Below are positions 37,428 through 46,257 of a DNA stretch of 64,000 nucleotides, in pieces. Numbering within the stretch: position 1 is the first letter of the stretch; the number at the start of each line of letters is the position of its first letter. The position numbers and the translations under genes are program-made. Source of the DNA: an uncultured Nocardiaceae bacterium (lineage in GTDB: Bacteria > Actinomycetota > Actinomycetes > Mycobacteriales > Mycobacteriaceae). The DNA is taken from positions 1 through 64,000 of the forward strand of contig CAKZIX010000118.1 of NCBI GenBank assembly GCA_936936565.1, read 5' to 3'. A model generated the notes under the pieces. That model worked only from the letters and a program-made list of their open reading frames with translations. It was not told the origin of the DNA and ran no database searches.

Positions 37428-38072
37428 TTACCGGTCGGCAGTCGGTGAATCGGTGCGCGGCTCGACGAGGGAAGCGAAGCGGGGATCGGCCTGCCAGTCC
37501 AAACGCAGATGATGTGCGGTGAGAACGCTGATCGTCGGGACCGCATATCCGGTCAGGCGCAATGGGTCGTCGATATCGCCGAAGCCAAGGGTGAGAGTCC
37601 ATTCCCACGGCGCGGGATGAAACTCCGACACCGCCGAGTACGGAATCACAGTCGAGGCGTACATGCCCGTGAGACAACGAATCCCGCGCGAGGTTGCGAT
37701 CACGGAGCACTGTCTGTGGTCGCGCCATCCGATCTGCGCGGCACGCCGGGCGGCGCGGCGACCTCGCGCGTTGCCGATCGCGGTGCCGGCAATCGATCCG
37801 AGAACGAAGGCGGGGCTGCCAACGGCCATGATCGGCATCGGTTCGTACACGCCGTAACCGGCCCGGTAGCGGCGATACAAGACATCGCCCCGAATGAACG
37901 GAATTTCCTTGTAGCCCAGCACGGTTCCGGTTTCCCGAATGTCGCACCGCGCGAGTGGCAGATCGCTACTCAGCCGATTCGCCGTCACACGCGCATACTC
38001 CCACCACCATGCTGCCGCCTGTGCCGAGCGCGCGTCGGCGACCGCCGCCGCGGATTTGTGCTTGCGTTTCAT
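37428..38072 (-). CDS. Hypothetical glycine-zipper protein
   Basis: A 214-residue protein from ATG 38072 (MKRKHKSAAAVADARSAQAA). A central stretch MAVGSPAFVLGSIAGTAIGN, followed by ARGRRAARRAA, is a glycine-zipper-like helix that could insert in or lie on a membrane, then a basic patch. The rest is mixed (SAVSEFHPAPWEWTLTLGF). No family name can be given. A frameshifted copy at 32858-33330 keeps the same order of blocks, which confirms it as a genuine duplicated gene. Confidence 0.65.
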   Translation of the reverse strand: MKRKHKSAAAVADARSAQAAAWWWEYARVTANRLSSDLPLARCDIRETGTVLGYKEIPFIRGDVLYRRYRAGYGVYEPMPIMAVGSPAFVLGSIAGTAIGNARGRRAARRAAQIGWRDHRQCSVIATSRGIRCLTGMYASTVIPYSAVSEFHPAPWEWTLTLGFGDIDDPLRLTGYAVPTISVLTAHHLRLDWQADPRFASLVEPRTDSPTADR

Positions 38073-38251
38073 CACCCAGGCCCTCCCTCCCGTCATCCCG
38101 AGTATCGCAACGGTTGCGATCGATCGTCGAGTCGCCGTCGCCCTTGCCGCCGCCGCGATGGTCGGACCCGCCGTAACGAGGATTCGCGAAAGCCCTTCGG
38201 CCGAGGATCAGATCAGTCGCGCCAGGTATCCGTTAGAGACCCGTTGCCAGG

Positions 38252-38297
38252 TTGACAGCGCGACTATCCTGAAAATAGGACCAAATAGGAGCTATTT
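38252..38297 (+). promoter_or_regulatory. Promoter with palindromic operator before DUF2130 gene
   Basis: TTGACA at 38252-38257 and an AT-rich -10-like patch around 38272-38280 lie at normal spacing. AAATAG-GAG-CTATTT, a perfect palindrome at 38283-38297, follows directly, 17 bases before ATG 38314. A repressor binding here would block transcription of the two-gene unit. Confidence 0.45.
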
Positions 38298-38313
38298 CGA
38301 GGCTGGAGGCGTC

Positions 38314-39627
38314 ATGGTTCGATCGACAAACTCCAAGGCCGAGGACCGCTGTCCCTGGTGCGAGCAAGTAATCCCTCATGCGCGATTCGATGAGATCAAG
38401 AACCGCATCGCGGCAAGCGAACAGGCGCGCACGGCGCAAATCGAACGCAGGCTCGAACGCATCCACGAGCAGCACCTATCCGAGGCGAAGGCCGCCGCCG
38501 AAGCGAAGGTCGCGACGGCACAGAGTGCGGCGCGGGCGCAGGTGTCGGAGCTGCGAGGCGAGCTGCGCAAAGCTGAGAACGCACAAGTCGCCGCCGAATC
38601 ACAGGTCGCGGCTGTGCGGGCGGAGGCAAAGGCCGCGATGACGGCGGCGAAGCAGGAGACCGCGAGCAAGGTCGCGGCGGCACGCATGACTGAACGGGAA
38701 CGTGCCGATGCCGAACACCGAGACAAACTGACCGAAGCAGTGAACGCGCGAACGGCAGCCGAACAACTGCTCGCAACACAACGAGCCGAATCGGAAAAGC
38801 AGATCGAGGCGATGAAAGCCGAAGCGGAGCAAGTTATGAATACGCGCCTGCTGGAACAACATTCGGCGATGGACCTGGACAAAGACAGGGCCGTGCGAGC
38901 TGAACAGGCGAAGGGAGCCGCTGAGCGGCAGCGGATGCAGAAGACAATCGACCAACTGCAACGTCAAGTCCAGAAGAGCACAGCGCACGACCTCGGGGAA
39001 GGCGCCGAGGTCGAACTGTACGACGAGCTGAAACGGTGGTTCCCCAACGACGTCATCGAGCGTCTACCCAAAGGCAAGCAGGGCGCCGACATCATCCACA
39101 AGATCATCGAGAACCGGCGACAGTGTGGATGCATCGTTTACGACTCGAAGAACCGCGGCGTGTGGCGCAACAGCTACGTCACCGTGCTTCGGCGTGACCA
39201 ACGTGCGGCCAAGGCTGAGCAGGCGATCCTCGTGAGCCGAGCCTTTCCCGCAGGATCAGCGCAACTCGACCTGCGCGATGACGTCATAATCGTTAATCCA
39301 GCTCGCGCAGTGAAGGTTGCGCAACTCATCCGGCAGTACCTGGTCGCGCTGTCCAGGTCGAAAGTCAGCAGCGATGCACGCGAGCAGAAGAAGCAGCGCC
39401 TGTACGAACTCATCACATCCAAACAGTTCACCCAACAACTCGGCGAAATCAGCGCCAAGGCCGAACAGTCGCTCGACCTGGATGTCAAGGAGCAGAAGGC
39501 CCACGAGGTGACGTGGCGACAGCGGGGCGAAATCGCACGCACCATCCAACAGATAGACGGCGAGATGTGGGCGCAAATCGAGGCGATCATCAGCGCACCT
39601 GTCCGTCCGCTCAAGCACGCCACATGA
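38314..39627 (+). CDS. DUF2130 nuclease-like coiled-coil protein
   Basis: A 437-residue protein from ATG 38314. CPWCEQ near the start may bind metal. Residues about 25-220 are a long charged coiled coil rich in Ala, Glu, Lys and Arg. The DUF2130 domain follows: GEGAEVELYDELKRWFPND, RLPKGKQGADIIHKI, GCIVYDSKNRGVWRNSYV, RDQRAAKAEQAILVS. The GAD...YDSK spacing fits a PD-(D/E)xK nuclease-like core. The next gene starts inside its stop codon (ATGA). RmuC-like coiled-coil nucleases are a loose parallel; the true role is unknown. Confidence 0.8.
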   Translation: MVRSTNSKAEDRCPWCEQVIPHARFDEIKNRIAASEQARTAQIERRLERIHEQHLSEAKAAAEAKVATAQSAARAQVSELRGELRKAENAQVAAESQVAAVRAEAKAAMTAAKQETASKVAAARMTERERADAEHRDKLTEAVNARTAAEQLLATQRAESEKQIEAMKAEAEQVMNTRLLEQHSAMDLDKDRAVRAEQAKGAAERQRMQKTIDQLQRQVQKSTAHDLGEGAEVELYDELKRWFPNDVIERLPKGKQGADIIHKIIENRRQCGCIVYDSKNRGVWRNSYVTVLRRDQRAAKAEQAILVSRAFPAGSAQLDLRDDVIIVNPARAVKVAQLIRQYLVALSRSKVSSDAREQKKQRLYELITSKQFTQQLGEISAKAEQSLDLDVKEQKAHEVTWRQRGEIARTIQQIDGEMWAQIEAIISAPVRPLKHAT

Positions 39628-40571
39628 CGCGGCCGGAGCGAACACCCACGTCGAATGTCGTCGGCTTCCAGGAGAGGCGCCTCGGTCGGACAGTGCTGCG
39701 CACGTACCGGTCCCGGCTCGACATCGACGACATCGTGCCCAACGAACGCCAACCACGGATGGGTCCGAAGGAAGACGCCGAACTGCAGCGACAGATCGAG
39801 GCAAACGAGGGACTATTCGAGCCGCTCCTGGTCGAACCTCATCCCGATCTTCCGGGGAAGTACCGAATCATCGACGGCGATCGTCGGTGGACCAACTCAG
39901 CGGTGCTTGTCGGTGCCGGCAAGGATCAGTACCGGCAGCTGCCCGTCGAAATCACCGACCGCACCCTCACCGACGAGGAACGCCTCCGGTCCTGGATCTA
40001 CATCCACCAGCAGCGCCGGGAATGGGATGCCAAGGAAAAGGAGATGGTCACCTACCGCCTGGTCGAACTGATCGGGCGCGCCAGCGCCGCCAACATCCTC
40101 GGCGTCACCGTCCGTGAAGTAGACAAACTCATCCAAATCTTCGAAGTAGCCCAACGTTTCGACAACCTCCGCGAGCCGGCCACGGCAATCACGTGGGCAC
40201 GGGAACTCATGGGAGTCAGCAAGGCCTTGCTCACACCCACAGTGATCGACGCGGTGGTGTCGAAGGTCAACCAGAAACGAATCACCAGCTCCAAGGATCT
40301 GCGCAAACTACGCACGATTCTCCGCGACCCGGTCGCGAAGGAGCACTTTCTCAGCGATGAAGGTGGCATCGAGTCGGCACTGATACGCCTCAGAGAACCG
40401 GAACAAACGAACACCGGGCTCGGGCACCACCTCGATGCGGCGATGGACGCAATTCGACGAATTCCGTGGACCGAGATCGACGCGCTGAAGAACGATCCGA
40501 AGATCGTCAGCCAGGTCGACGAGGCTGCCGAGCTACTGCGAGCGCTTCGTAAGCAGCTCTCCTCGACATAG
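39624..40571 (+). CDS. ParB/Srx-domain protein
   Basis: A 315-residue protein from ATG 39624, coupled to the DUF2130 gene by a 4-base overlap. Residues 25-100 form a ParB N-terminal (ParB/sulfiredoxin) domain: DIDDIVPNERQPRMGPKEDA, GLFEPLLVEP, KYRIIDGDRRW. A helix-turn-helix-like region with ASAANILGVTVREVDKLIQI follows. The rest is helical and unassigned. No ParA gene is nearby, so it is unlikely to be a partition protein; such domains can also be CTP-dependent switches or nucleases. It probably acts with the DUF2130 protein. Confidence 0.8.
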   Translation: MTRPERTPTSNVVGFQERRLGRTVLRTYRSRLDIDDIVPNERQPRMGPKEDAELQRQIEANEGLFEPLLVEPHPDLPGKYRIIDGDRRWTNSAVLVGAGKDQYRQLPVEITDRTLTDEERLRSWIYIHQQRREWDAKEKEMVTYRLVELIGRASAANILGVTVREVDKLIQIFEVAQRFDNLREPATAITWARELMGVSKALLTPTVIDAVVSKVNQKRITSSKDLRKLRTILRDPVAKEHFLSDEGGIESALIRLREPEQTNTGLGHHLDAAMDAIRRIPWTEIDALKNDPKIVSQVDEAAELLRALRKQLSST

Positions 40572-40575
40572 GAAT

Positions 40576-40700
40576 TCACACTGACCGGCCGGGCGGGCGC
40601 CGATTGCTCGAAGCCGATGCTCGCGACGGGTCGGCCCTCGCCGCTGCGAGCATGTGACGAACCGACCCGACACAATCGACACGGTGGAGGTACTAGTCGA
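40576..40700. repeat. 125-bp target duplication, left copy
   Basis: Identical base for base to 47900-48024. It begins TCACACTGACCGG and ends GTACTAGTCGA, next to the transposon end CCTGACTTTTATCA. Bases outside both copies differ, which fixes the length. Confidence 0.95.
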
Positions 40701-40862
40701 CCTGACTTTTATCACTCCGTGGGGCTTTTGCTGATTGCAGCGCGTTGACCTGCTGGTTTGGGCGGCTGGCGGTGTGGATTTGCGCACTAATCTGGGGTTG
40801 TATGGTGACGCGTCGGCGTATTTGCGCACGTTAAGACAGCCTCGGGCGCTCGCTCGGGGTTT
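40701..40862 (+). mobile_element. IS1634-type left-end remnant
   Basis: About 160 bp clearly similar to 46258-46410, with shared runs such as GCAGCGCGTTGACCTGCTGG and GACAGCCTCGGGCGCTCGC. The start of the transposase reading frame is present but stopped early (TAA). It keeps a functional-looking terminal repeat while encoding nothing. Confidence 0.8.
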
Positions 40863-40886
40863 GGACGTCCCCGGTGTCCGCGGACT

Positions 40887-41573
40887 TCACCGCATCGCAC
40901 GTTGCCAGGAGTCGACGTCCAGCGCTGGGCGCAGCGACGCGCGGATCCGGTCCGGATCGTCTCCGAGGCCGCTGAAGATCGTTTCGAGCATCGGGACGAG
41001 GACTTTCTTCTCGCTGGCGGGTGGACGAATGTAGCCGCCGATTTCGAGCATGTTGTAGCCGTGTACGGCGCACCACCATTGATGCGCGATCAGGCTCGGA
41101 TCGCCGTGACGGAAGCGGTGCGCTGCGATGGCGCGCTCGCAGGTGCCGACGACGAGGTCGAGGGTTTCGGGGCGGCCGGTGTGGAGCTCTGCGGGGGTGG
41201 TGGGCCGGTACTGGCCTAGGGCGATGGTCCCGAACATCACCTGATACAGGTTCGGCGCCGTGCGCGCGAAGTCGATCGATGCCCGGGTGATCGCCACAAG
41301 ATCGGCGACCGGATCGTCGGTGTGGGGAACTGCGCCGATGCCGGCCCCCAGGCGGTGAAACCCATCGGCGACGACGGACTGCACCAGCCCGGCGATGGAC
41401 CCGAACTGGGTGTAGACCCCCATCGACGAGACACCTGCCTGTGTCGCGATTCGCCGCGTCGACAAGGCGTCGGGTCCGTGGTCTGCCAGCAACGACGCCG
41501 CAGCATCGAGCAACCGCTGGCGGGTATCGGGATCGGCTACTCGTGACACAGCCTCAGTATCGCACGCACTCAC
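40887..41573 (-). CDS. TetR-family regulator of transposon cargo
   Basis: A 228-residue repressor; GTG 41573 is taken as start (GTG 41549 is possible). The N-terminal helix-turn-helix reads TRQRLLDAAASLLADHGPDA then LSTRRIATQAGVSSMGVYTQ. The C-terminal ligand domain is TetR-like. It is divergent from the oxygenase gene with a 94-bp gap that holds the palindrome at 41579-41592, so it very likely controls the cargo operon in answer to its substrate. Confidence 0.9.
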   Translation of the reverse strand: MSACDTEAVSRVADPDTRQRLLDAAASLLADHGPDALSTRRIATQAGVSSMGVYTQFGSIAGLVQSVVADGFHRLGAGIGAVPHTDDPVADLVAITRASIDFARTAPNLYQVMFGTIALGQYRPTTPAELHTGRPETLDLVVGTCERAIAAHRFRHGDPSLIAHQWWCAVHGYNMLEIGGYIRPPASEKKVLVPMLETIFSGLGDDPDRIRASLRPALDVDSWQRAMR

Positions 41574-41578
41574 CGTTC

Positions 41579-41592
41579 TATCACGAGTGATA
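41579..41592. promoter_or_regulatory. Candidate TetR operator
   Basis: TATCAC-GA-GTGATA, perfect 6-bp arms, lies in the divergent promoter region between the TetR and oxygenase genes. Its place and symmetry fit a repressor site. Confidence 0.5.
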
Positions 41593-41667
41593 TTGCGTAT
41601 GCGATTACACCTGCTATATTTGCGTCGACGACGTCCACGCGCCGACGGCGACGCGGGAAGGCAGGCA

Positions 41668-42879
41668 ATGAGTCACGCAATTTCATCGGACAGCCAGGAT
41701 CTGCAGGCGCGGGTTCGCGACGCCAGGGACAAGGCCGCGACGCCCGGCTACGAGGTACCGATCGCGGTGGACGGTGTCGACGTCGAGGCATGGAACCATG
41801 TCGGCGATCCGCTGTGCGAGGCGCTGTTCGCGGAGTTGCGCGAGCGAAAGATGCTGTCGGGCAATGTGTACGACAGTGCGCGCCGGCTGCAGCGGCTGGG
41901 ATCCGACGCTGCCGAGAAGTTTTTCGCCGATGTCGAGACGGTCCCGTCCTGGGCCGACTTCGACTTCATGCGGATCGGCGCGGACATGGGCCGCCGCAAT
42001 CCGATCGGCATGCTGTTCGGGATGCACGGCGGCCTGCCGTTCACCTACATCGACCCGGCGACCGCCGAGGTGATGGGCAGCACCGGCCGGTTCGCCCGTG
42101 GCGGGGACTACCGCCGCCGGTACTGGGAGACCGCGACGGGGTTCGTCGGCGCGCTCGACGTCGACGGCATGCGCCCCGGCGGGCAACGCTGGCAGGCGTG
42201 GATCCGGATCAGGTTCCTGCACACCATGATCCGCACCGGCATCCTGCGTGCCGGGCAGTGGGACCTGACGCAGTCGATGCCGATCAGTCAGCTCGCGACC
42301 GCGAGCGCCACGCACATCTTCGGCCCGTACCGGGTGAACATCATCGAGTACTTCGGTGGCGTGGTGAGCCCGGAGGAGCGGGACAGTTTCAGCCTGATGT
42401 GGCGCTGGATCAGCCGCATCGAAGGCGCGAACAGCGAGTTGCTCGGCTGCACGCACGCCGAACAGCTGGCCATCTCGGAGCGGATGCACCAGTACCTGTA
42501 TGCGCCCAGCGACAAGTCGCGCGCGCTGACCATGGACCTCGTCCGGGGATCTGCGGGGATGAAGGCGTTCGCGATGCCCGAACGCATGCACGCCGCGGTC
42601 GTGCGTGAGTTGATGAGCGAACGCATGGTCGAAACCCTTCCCGGACGCGATGTCGCCACCGACCTCGGCCTGCCGCGCGACCGGCTCGCGGAGACTTCGC
42701 TGCACGCGCTGACCACCGTGCTCCGGGGTGTCAACCAAGCACAGCGCCTCCCGCGTGTGCGCCGGGTCGCAGCTCGCCGAGGCCAGCAACTGCTCGACCA
42801 TGTCGTCGACGCAGGCCTGGACCACCGCCCGGCCGACTACCGCGGGACAGCGGTCGCCGGCGCACCCACCGATCGTTAG
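41668..42879 (+). CDS. MpaB/Lcp-like heme oxygenase-family protein (DUF2236)
   Basis: A 403-residue protein from ATG 41668, with GGGAAGGCAGG upstream. It matches the MpaB/rubber-oxygenase catalytic domain: GRFARGGDYRRRYWETATGF, WIRIRFLHTMIRTGIL with the conserved Arg...His, MPISQLATASATH and DSFSLMWRWISRIEG. Relatives bind b-type heme and cleave carbon-carbon double bonds oxidatively, giving aldehydes or ketones (latex clearing protein, mycophenolate MpaB). No signal peptide is seen, so it probably acts on a small intracellular substrate. Aldehyde dehydrogenase and CoA ligase genes follow. Confidence 0.8.
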   Translation: MSHAISSDSQDLQARVRDARDKAATPGYEVPIAVDGVDVEAWNHVGDPLCEALFAELRERKMLSGNVYDSARRLQRLGSDAAEKFFADVETVPSWADFDFMRIGADMGRRNPIGMLFGMHGGLPFTYIDPATAEVMGSTGRFARGGDYRRRYWETATGFVGALDVDGMRPGGQRWQAWIRIRFLHTMIRTGILRAGQWDLTQSMPISQLATASATHIFGPYRVNIIEYFGGVVSPEERDSFSLMWRWISRIEGANSELLGCTHAEQLAISERMHQYLYAPSDKSRALTMDLVRGSAGMKAFAMPERMHAAVVRELMSERMVETLPGRDVATDLGLPRDRLAETSLHALTTVLRGVNQAQRLPRVRRVAARRGQQLLDHVVDAGLDHRPADYRGTAVAGAPTDR

Positions 42880-42907
42880 CAAACCCGACATTCAGGAGCC
42901 CGAGTCC

Positions 42908-44602
42908 ATGACCGCAGTAACACCGCTCGTCACCGAAGCCCCGACCGACGACCTCGACCAGGCCGTTCACGACCTGGCCGCGGGCGCCGAGACGTGGGCG
43001 CGTCTGAGCGTGGCCGACCGCGCCGGCCTCATCGCTGCGACACACGCGTCGATCGCCACCGCTGCCGAGGAATGGGCGGCAGCGGCGATCCTCGCCAAGG
43101 GCACGCCGCGCGGTTCACTGGAGGGTGAGGAGTGGATGTCGGGGCCTTACGCCGCGCTGGCCGGGTTCGGCGCGATCGCCGAAACACTCGCCAAACTCGC
43201 GTCGGGCAAGTCGCCGTTGGACGGGATCACGGCAGGCCAGGCGCCCGGCGGTCGCACCAGCTTCCGGATGCTGCCGAGTACGTTGCAGGAGTTCAACCTG
43301 TTCAACGGCTTCACTGCCGACCTGTGGCTGCAGCCTGGCATCTCCGCCGAACGTGCCCGTGCCACAGCCGGTTTGGGCGCACGGCACGTGCGCGAGAACG
43401 GTGGGGTGGGCCTCGTGCTCGGCGCCGGAAACATCAGCGCGATCGGCCCGCTCGACGTGCTGTACGAGCTGGTCGCCTACAACCGCGCCAGCGTCCTCAA
43501 GGTCAATCCGACCTTCGCTGGGCTGACGGCCGCCTACACGAAGGCGTTCGCCCCGCTGATCGAGGCGAACCTGCTGCGGATCGTCAACGGGGGCGCACAG
43601 ACCGGCGGATACCTCACCCGCCATCCTGGCATCGGGCACGTGCACATCACCGGAAGCGGCGTCACGCACGACGCGATCGTGTGGGGTGCGGGCGACAAGA
43701 GCGGAAAACCCGTGCTGGACAAGCCGATCACCAGCGAACTCGGCGGTGTCTCGCCGATCATCGTGGTCCCGGGTGAGTGGTCGAAGGCCGATCTGCGCTA
43801 CCAGGCCGAGCACGTCGCCACCCAGCGGCTGCACAACGGCGGCCACAACTGCATCGCCGGTCAGGCGCTCATCCTGTCCAGCGACTGGGCACAGCGCGAG
43901 GCGTTCCTCACGATTCTGCGCGACGTACTCGACTCCCTTCCCACGCGTGACCCCTGGTACCCCGGCACCGACCGCAAGCTCGCCGCGGCCACCGCGTCGT
44001 ACCCCCATGCCGAGCAGCGCGCCGGCCGTTACCTGATCGCGGTCGACGAGTCCACGTCGCAGGATCTGCTCACCACCGAGTACTTCGGACCCGTGCTCGG
44101 CCACACGTCGCTGCCCGGCACCGGCATCGAGTTCCTGCGCGCCGCAATCGACTTCGCCAACGACCGGCTCGACGGAACACTGGGCGCCAGCCTGATCGTC
44201 GCCCCAGCAGACCGCAAGGCGATCGGGCCCGCGTTCGACGACGCGATCGCCGACCTGCGCTACGGCACCATCGGCATCAACGTGTGGAGCGCGATCGGGT
44301 TCCTCGTCCCGGCACTGAGCTGGGGCGCCTACCCGGGCAACACTCTCGAGCAGGTCGGCAGCGGCATCGGCATCGTGCACAACGCGCATCTGGTCGACCA
44401 CGTCGAACGATCGGTCGTCAACGGCCCCTTCCGGCCGTTCCCGCGATCCGTACTCGCCGGTGAGCTCGCCCTCTCGCCGAAGCCCGGCTGGTTCGTCACC
44501 GCGCGCAGCGCGAAGGCGACCGCCGAACAGCTCACCGCCTACGCGGCACGACCGGGCTGGCTCAAATTGCCCGCGATCTTCGCCGCCGCCTTCCGGGCCT
44601 GA
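42908..44602 (+). CDS. Aldehyde dehydrogenase-family protein
   Basis: A 564-residue protein from ATG 42908, 28 bp after the oxygenase gene. The ALDH fold is shown by GVGLVLGAGNISAIGPLDVL (NAD-binding region), HITGSG, ELGGVSPIIV with Glu277, and GGHNCIAGQALIL with nucleophile Cys315. It is longer than ordinary ALDHs by about 60 residues and belongs to a divergent branch. It would oxidise the aldehyde made by the oxygenase to the acid. The next gene starts 13 bp later. Confidence 0.87.
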   Translation: MTAVTPLVTEAPTDDLDQAVHDLAAGAETWARLSVADRAGLIAATHASIATAAEEWAAAAILAKGTPRGSLEGEEWMSGPYAALAGFGAIAETLAKLASGKSPLDGITAGQAPGGRTSFRMLPSTLQEFNLFNGFTADLWLQPGISAERARATAGLGARHVRENGGVGLVLGAGNISAIGPLDVLYELVAYNRASVLKVNPTFAGLTAAYTKAFAPLIEANLLRIVNGGAQTGGYLTRHPGIGHVHITGSGVTHDAIVWGAGDKSGKPVLDKPITSELGGVSPIIVVPGEWSKADLRYQAEHVATQRLHNGGHNCIAGQALILSSDWAQREAFLTILRDVLDSLPTRDPWYPGTDRKLAAATASYPHAEQRAGRYLIAVDESTSQDLLTTEYFGPVLGHTSLPGTGIEFLRAAIDFANDRLDGTLGASLIVAPADRKAIGPAFDDAIADLRYGTIGINVWSAIGFLVPALSWGAYPGNTLEQVGSGIGIVHNAHLVDHVERSVVNGPFRPFPRSVLAGELALSPKPGWFVTARSAKATAEQLTAYAARPGWLKLPAIFAAAFRA

Positions 44603-44615
44603 GAAGGAGCAGCGA

Positions 44616-46248
44616 GTGATCTTCACCAGCCCCTATCCGGACGTCGCCATCCCGTCGGGCACCGTCTACGACCACCTTTTCGGCTCGCTCACCGCCGACG
44701 ACCTCGACCGGATCGCAGTGGTCGACGGGGACCGGTCGATCACCTACGGCGAACTGCGGGCCGACGTCGACGCGTTCGCCTGCGCACTCGCCGCACGCGG
44801 CGTGCGGCCCGGAGACGTCGTCGCGCTGCACGCACCCAACGGCATCGGATTCGTGATCGCGTTTCACGCCATCCTGCGCGCGGGCGCCGTCGCCACCACG
44901 GTCAACGTGCTCTACAGCCCGGCCGAGATCGCGACCCAGCTGCGCGATTCCGGCGCCACCCGGTACCTCACGGTGTCACCCGTACTGGCGAACGCACTCG
45001 CCGCAGCCGACGAAGTCGGTCTGGGCGGCGGCTCGATCATCGTTCTCGACGGCGCCGAGGGCTACGAGTCGCTGGCCGGCCTGCTTCGCCGAAAACGCGG
45101 TCGCGCCGGACGTCGAGGTCGACTCGTCGGCGCTCGCGGTGCTGCCGTACTCGTCGGGCACGACCGGCAAGGCGAAGGGGGTGATGCTGACCCACCGCAA
45201 CCTCCTCGCCAACATCGCCCAGTGCGAACCGGTCCTGCAAGTCGGCGGCGACGACCGTGTCCTTGCGGTGCTGCCGTTCTTTCACATCTACGGCCTGAAC
45301 GTGATCATGAACCTCACGCTGCGCAAGCGCGGCAGCCTCGTCACAATGCCGAAGTTCGACCTCCCGGTGTTCCTGCGAACCATGCAGTCCCGCCGCTGCA
45401 GCTACCTGTTCATCGCGCCACCTGTCGCGGTCGCCCTGGCCAAGCATCCCGCCGTCGACGAAGCCGACATGTCGAGCGTCCGCGTGATCGTTTGCGGCGC
45501 AGCACCACTGGACGAGGCTCTCGGCAACGCGCTCACCGACAGGCTGCAGTGCCGCCTGCTGCAGGGCTTCGGTATGACCGAACTGAGCCCGGTGTCGCAC
45601 GTGACCCCGATCGACGACCCCAACCTGTCCATCGGGTCGATCGGCGTCGCGGTGCCCAACATCGAATTCAAGCTCGTCGACCCCGACACGGGAACCGAAA
45701 TCGAGCCGGCCGCCGACGGTCGCACCGCGGCAGGTGAGATGCTCGTGCGCGGCCCCGGCGTGATGATGGGCTACCTCGGCAACGACGAAGCCACCGCCGC
45801 CACGATCGATCCGGACGGCTTCCTGCACACCGGCGACATCGTCCAGGTCGGCCCCAAGCGCGAGGTCTACGTCGTGGACCGGCTCAAGGAACTCATCAAA
45901 TACAAGGGCTATCAAGTCCCGCCCGCCGAGCTCGAAGCACTACTCCTGACACATCCGGCAGTCGTCGACGCGGCCGTCGTGGCACACCCCGACGAGGACG
46001 CAGGCGAGATCCCGCGCGCGTTCGTCGTCCTGCAATCGGGAGCGTCGATGACAGCCGAGGACGTGATGGAATTCGTCGCCGGACAGGTAGCGCCGCACAA
46101 GCGGATCCGTCTCGTCGACTTCATCGACACGGTGCCGAAGTCACTGTCGGGCAAGATTCTTCGCAAGGACCTCAAGGGCAGGCCGGCGATCAGCACCGCA
46201 ACCGATCGAAGTCGCAACTTCGACTCTGCACGACAACCTACCGGGTAG
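44616..46248 (+). pseudogene. Acyl-CoA ligase (AMP-forming), frameshifted
   Basis: GTG 44616 begins a fatty-acyl/4-coumarate-type ligase (ITYGELRADVDAFACAL, GDVVALHAPNGIGFVIAF). The frame changes at the TT of 45085-45086. Dropping one base joins it to AENAVAPDVEVDSSALAVLP and then YSSGTTGKAKGVMLTHRNLL, QGFGMTELSP, LHTGDIV and DRLKELIKYKGYQVPP, up to the catalytic lysine region LSGKILRKDL. The joined protein would be about 543 residues, normal for the family. It would attach CoA to the acid from the ALDH step. It may be a real mutation or a sequencing error. Confidence 0.8.
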
Positions 46249-46257
46249 GAGATGCTG

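Noticed and set aside
39624..40571. Chromosome or plasmid partition parB
   Set aside because: No parA gene or parS-like cluster is nearby, and the gene is coupled to a nuclease-like DUF2130 gene.
43115..44626. Long minus-strand open frame over the aldehyde dehydrogenase gene
   Set aside because: It mirrors a conserved gene; high-GC codon use leaves antisense frames open.
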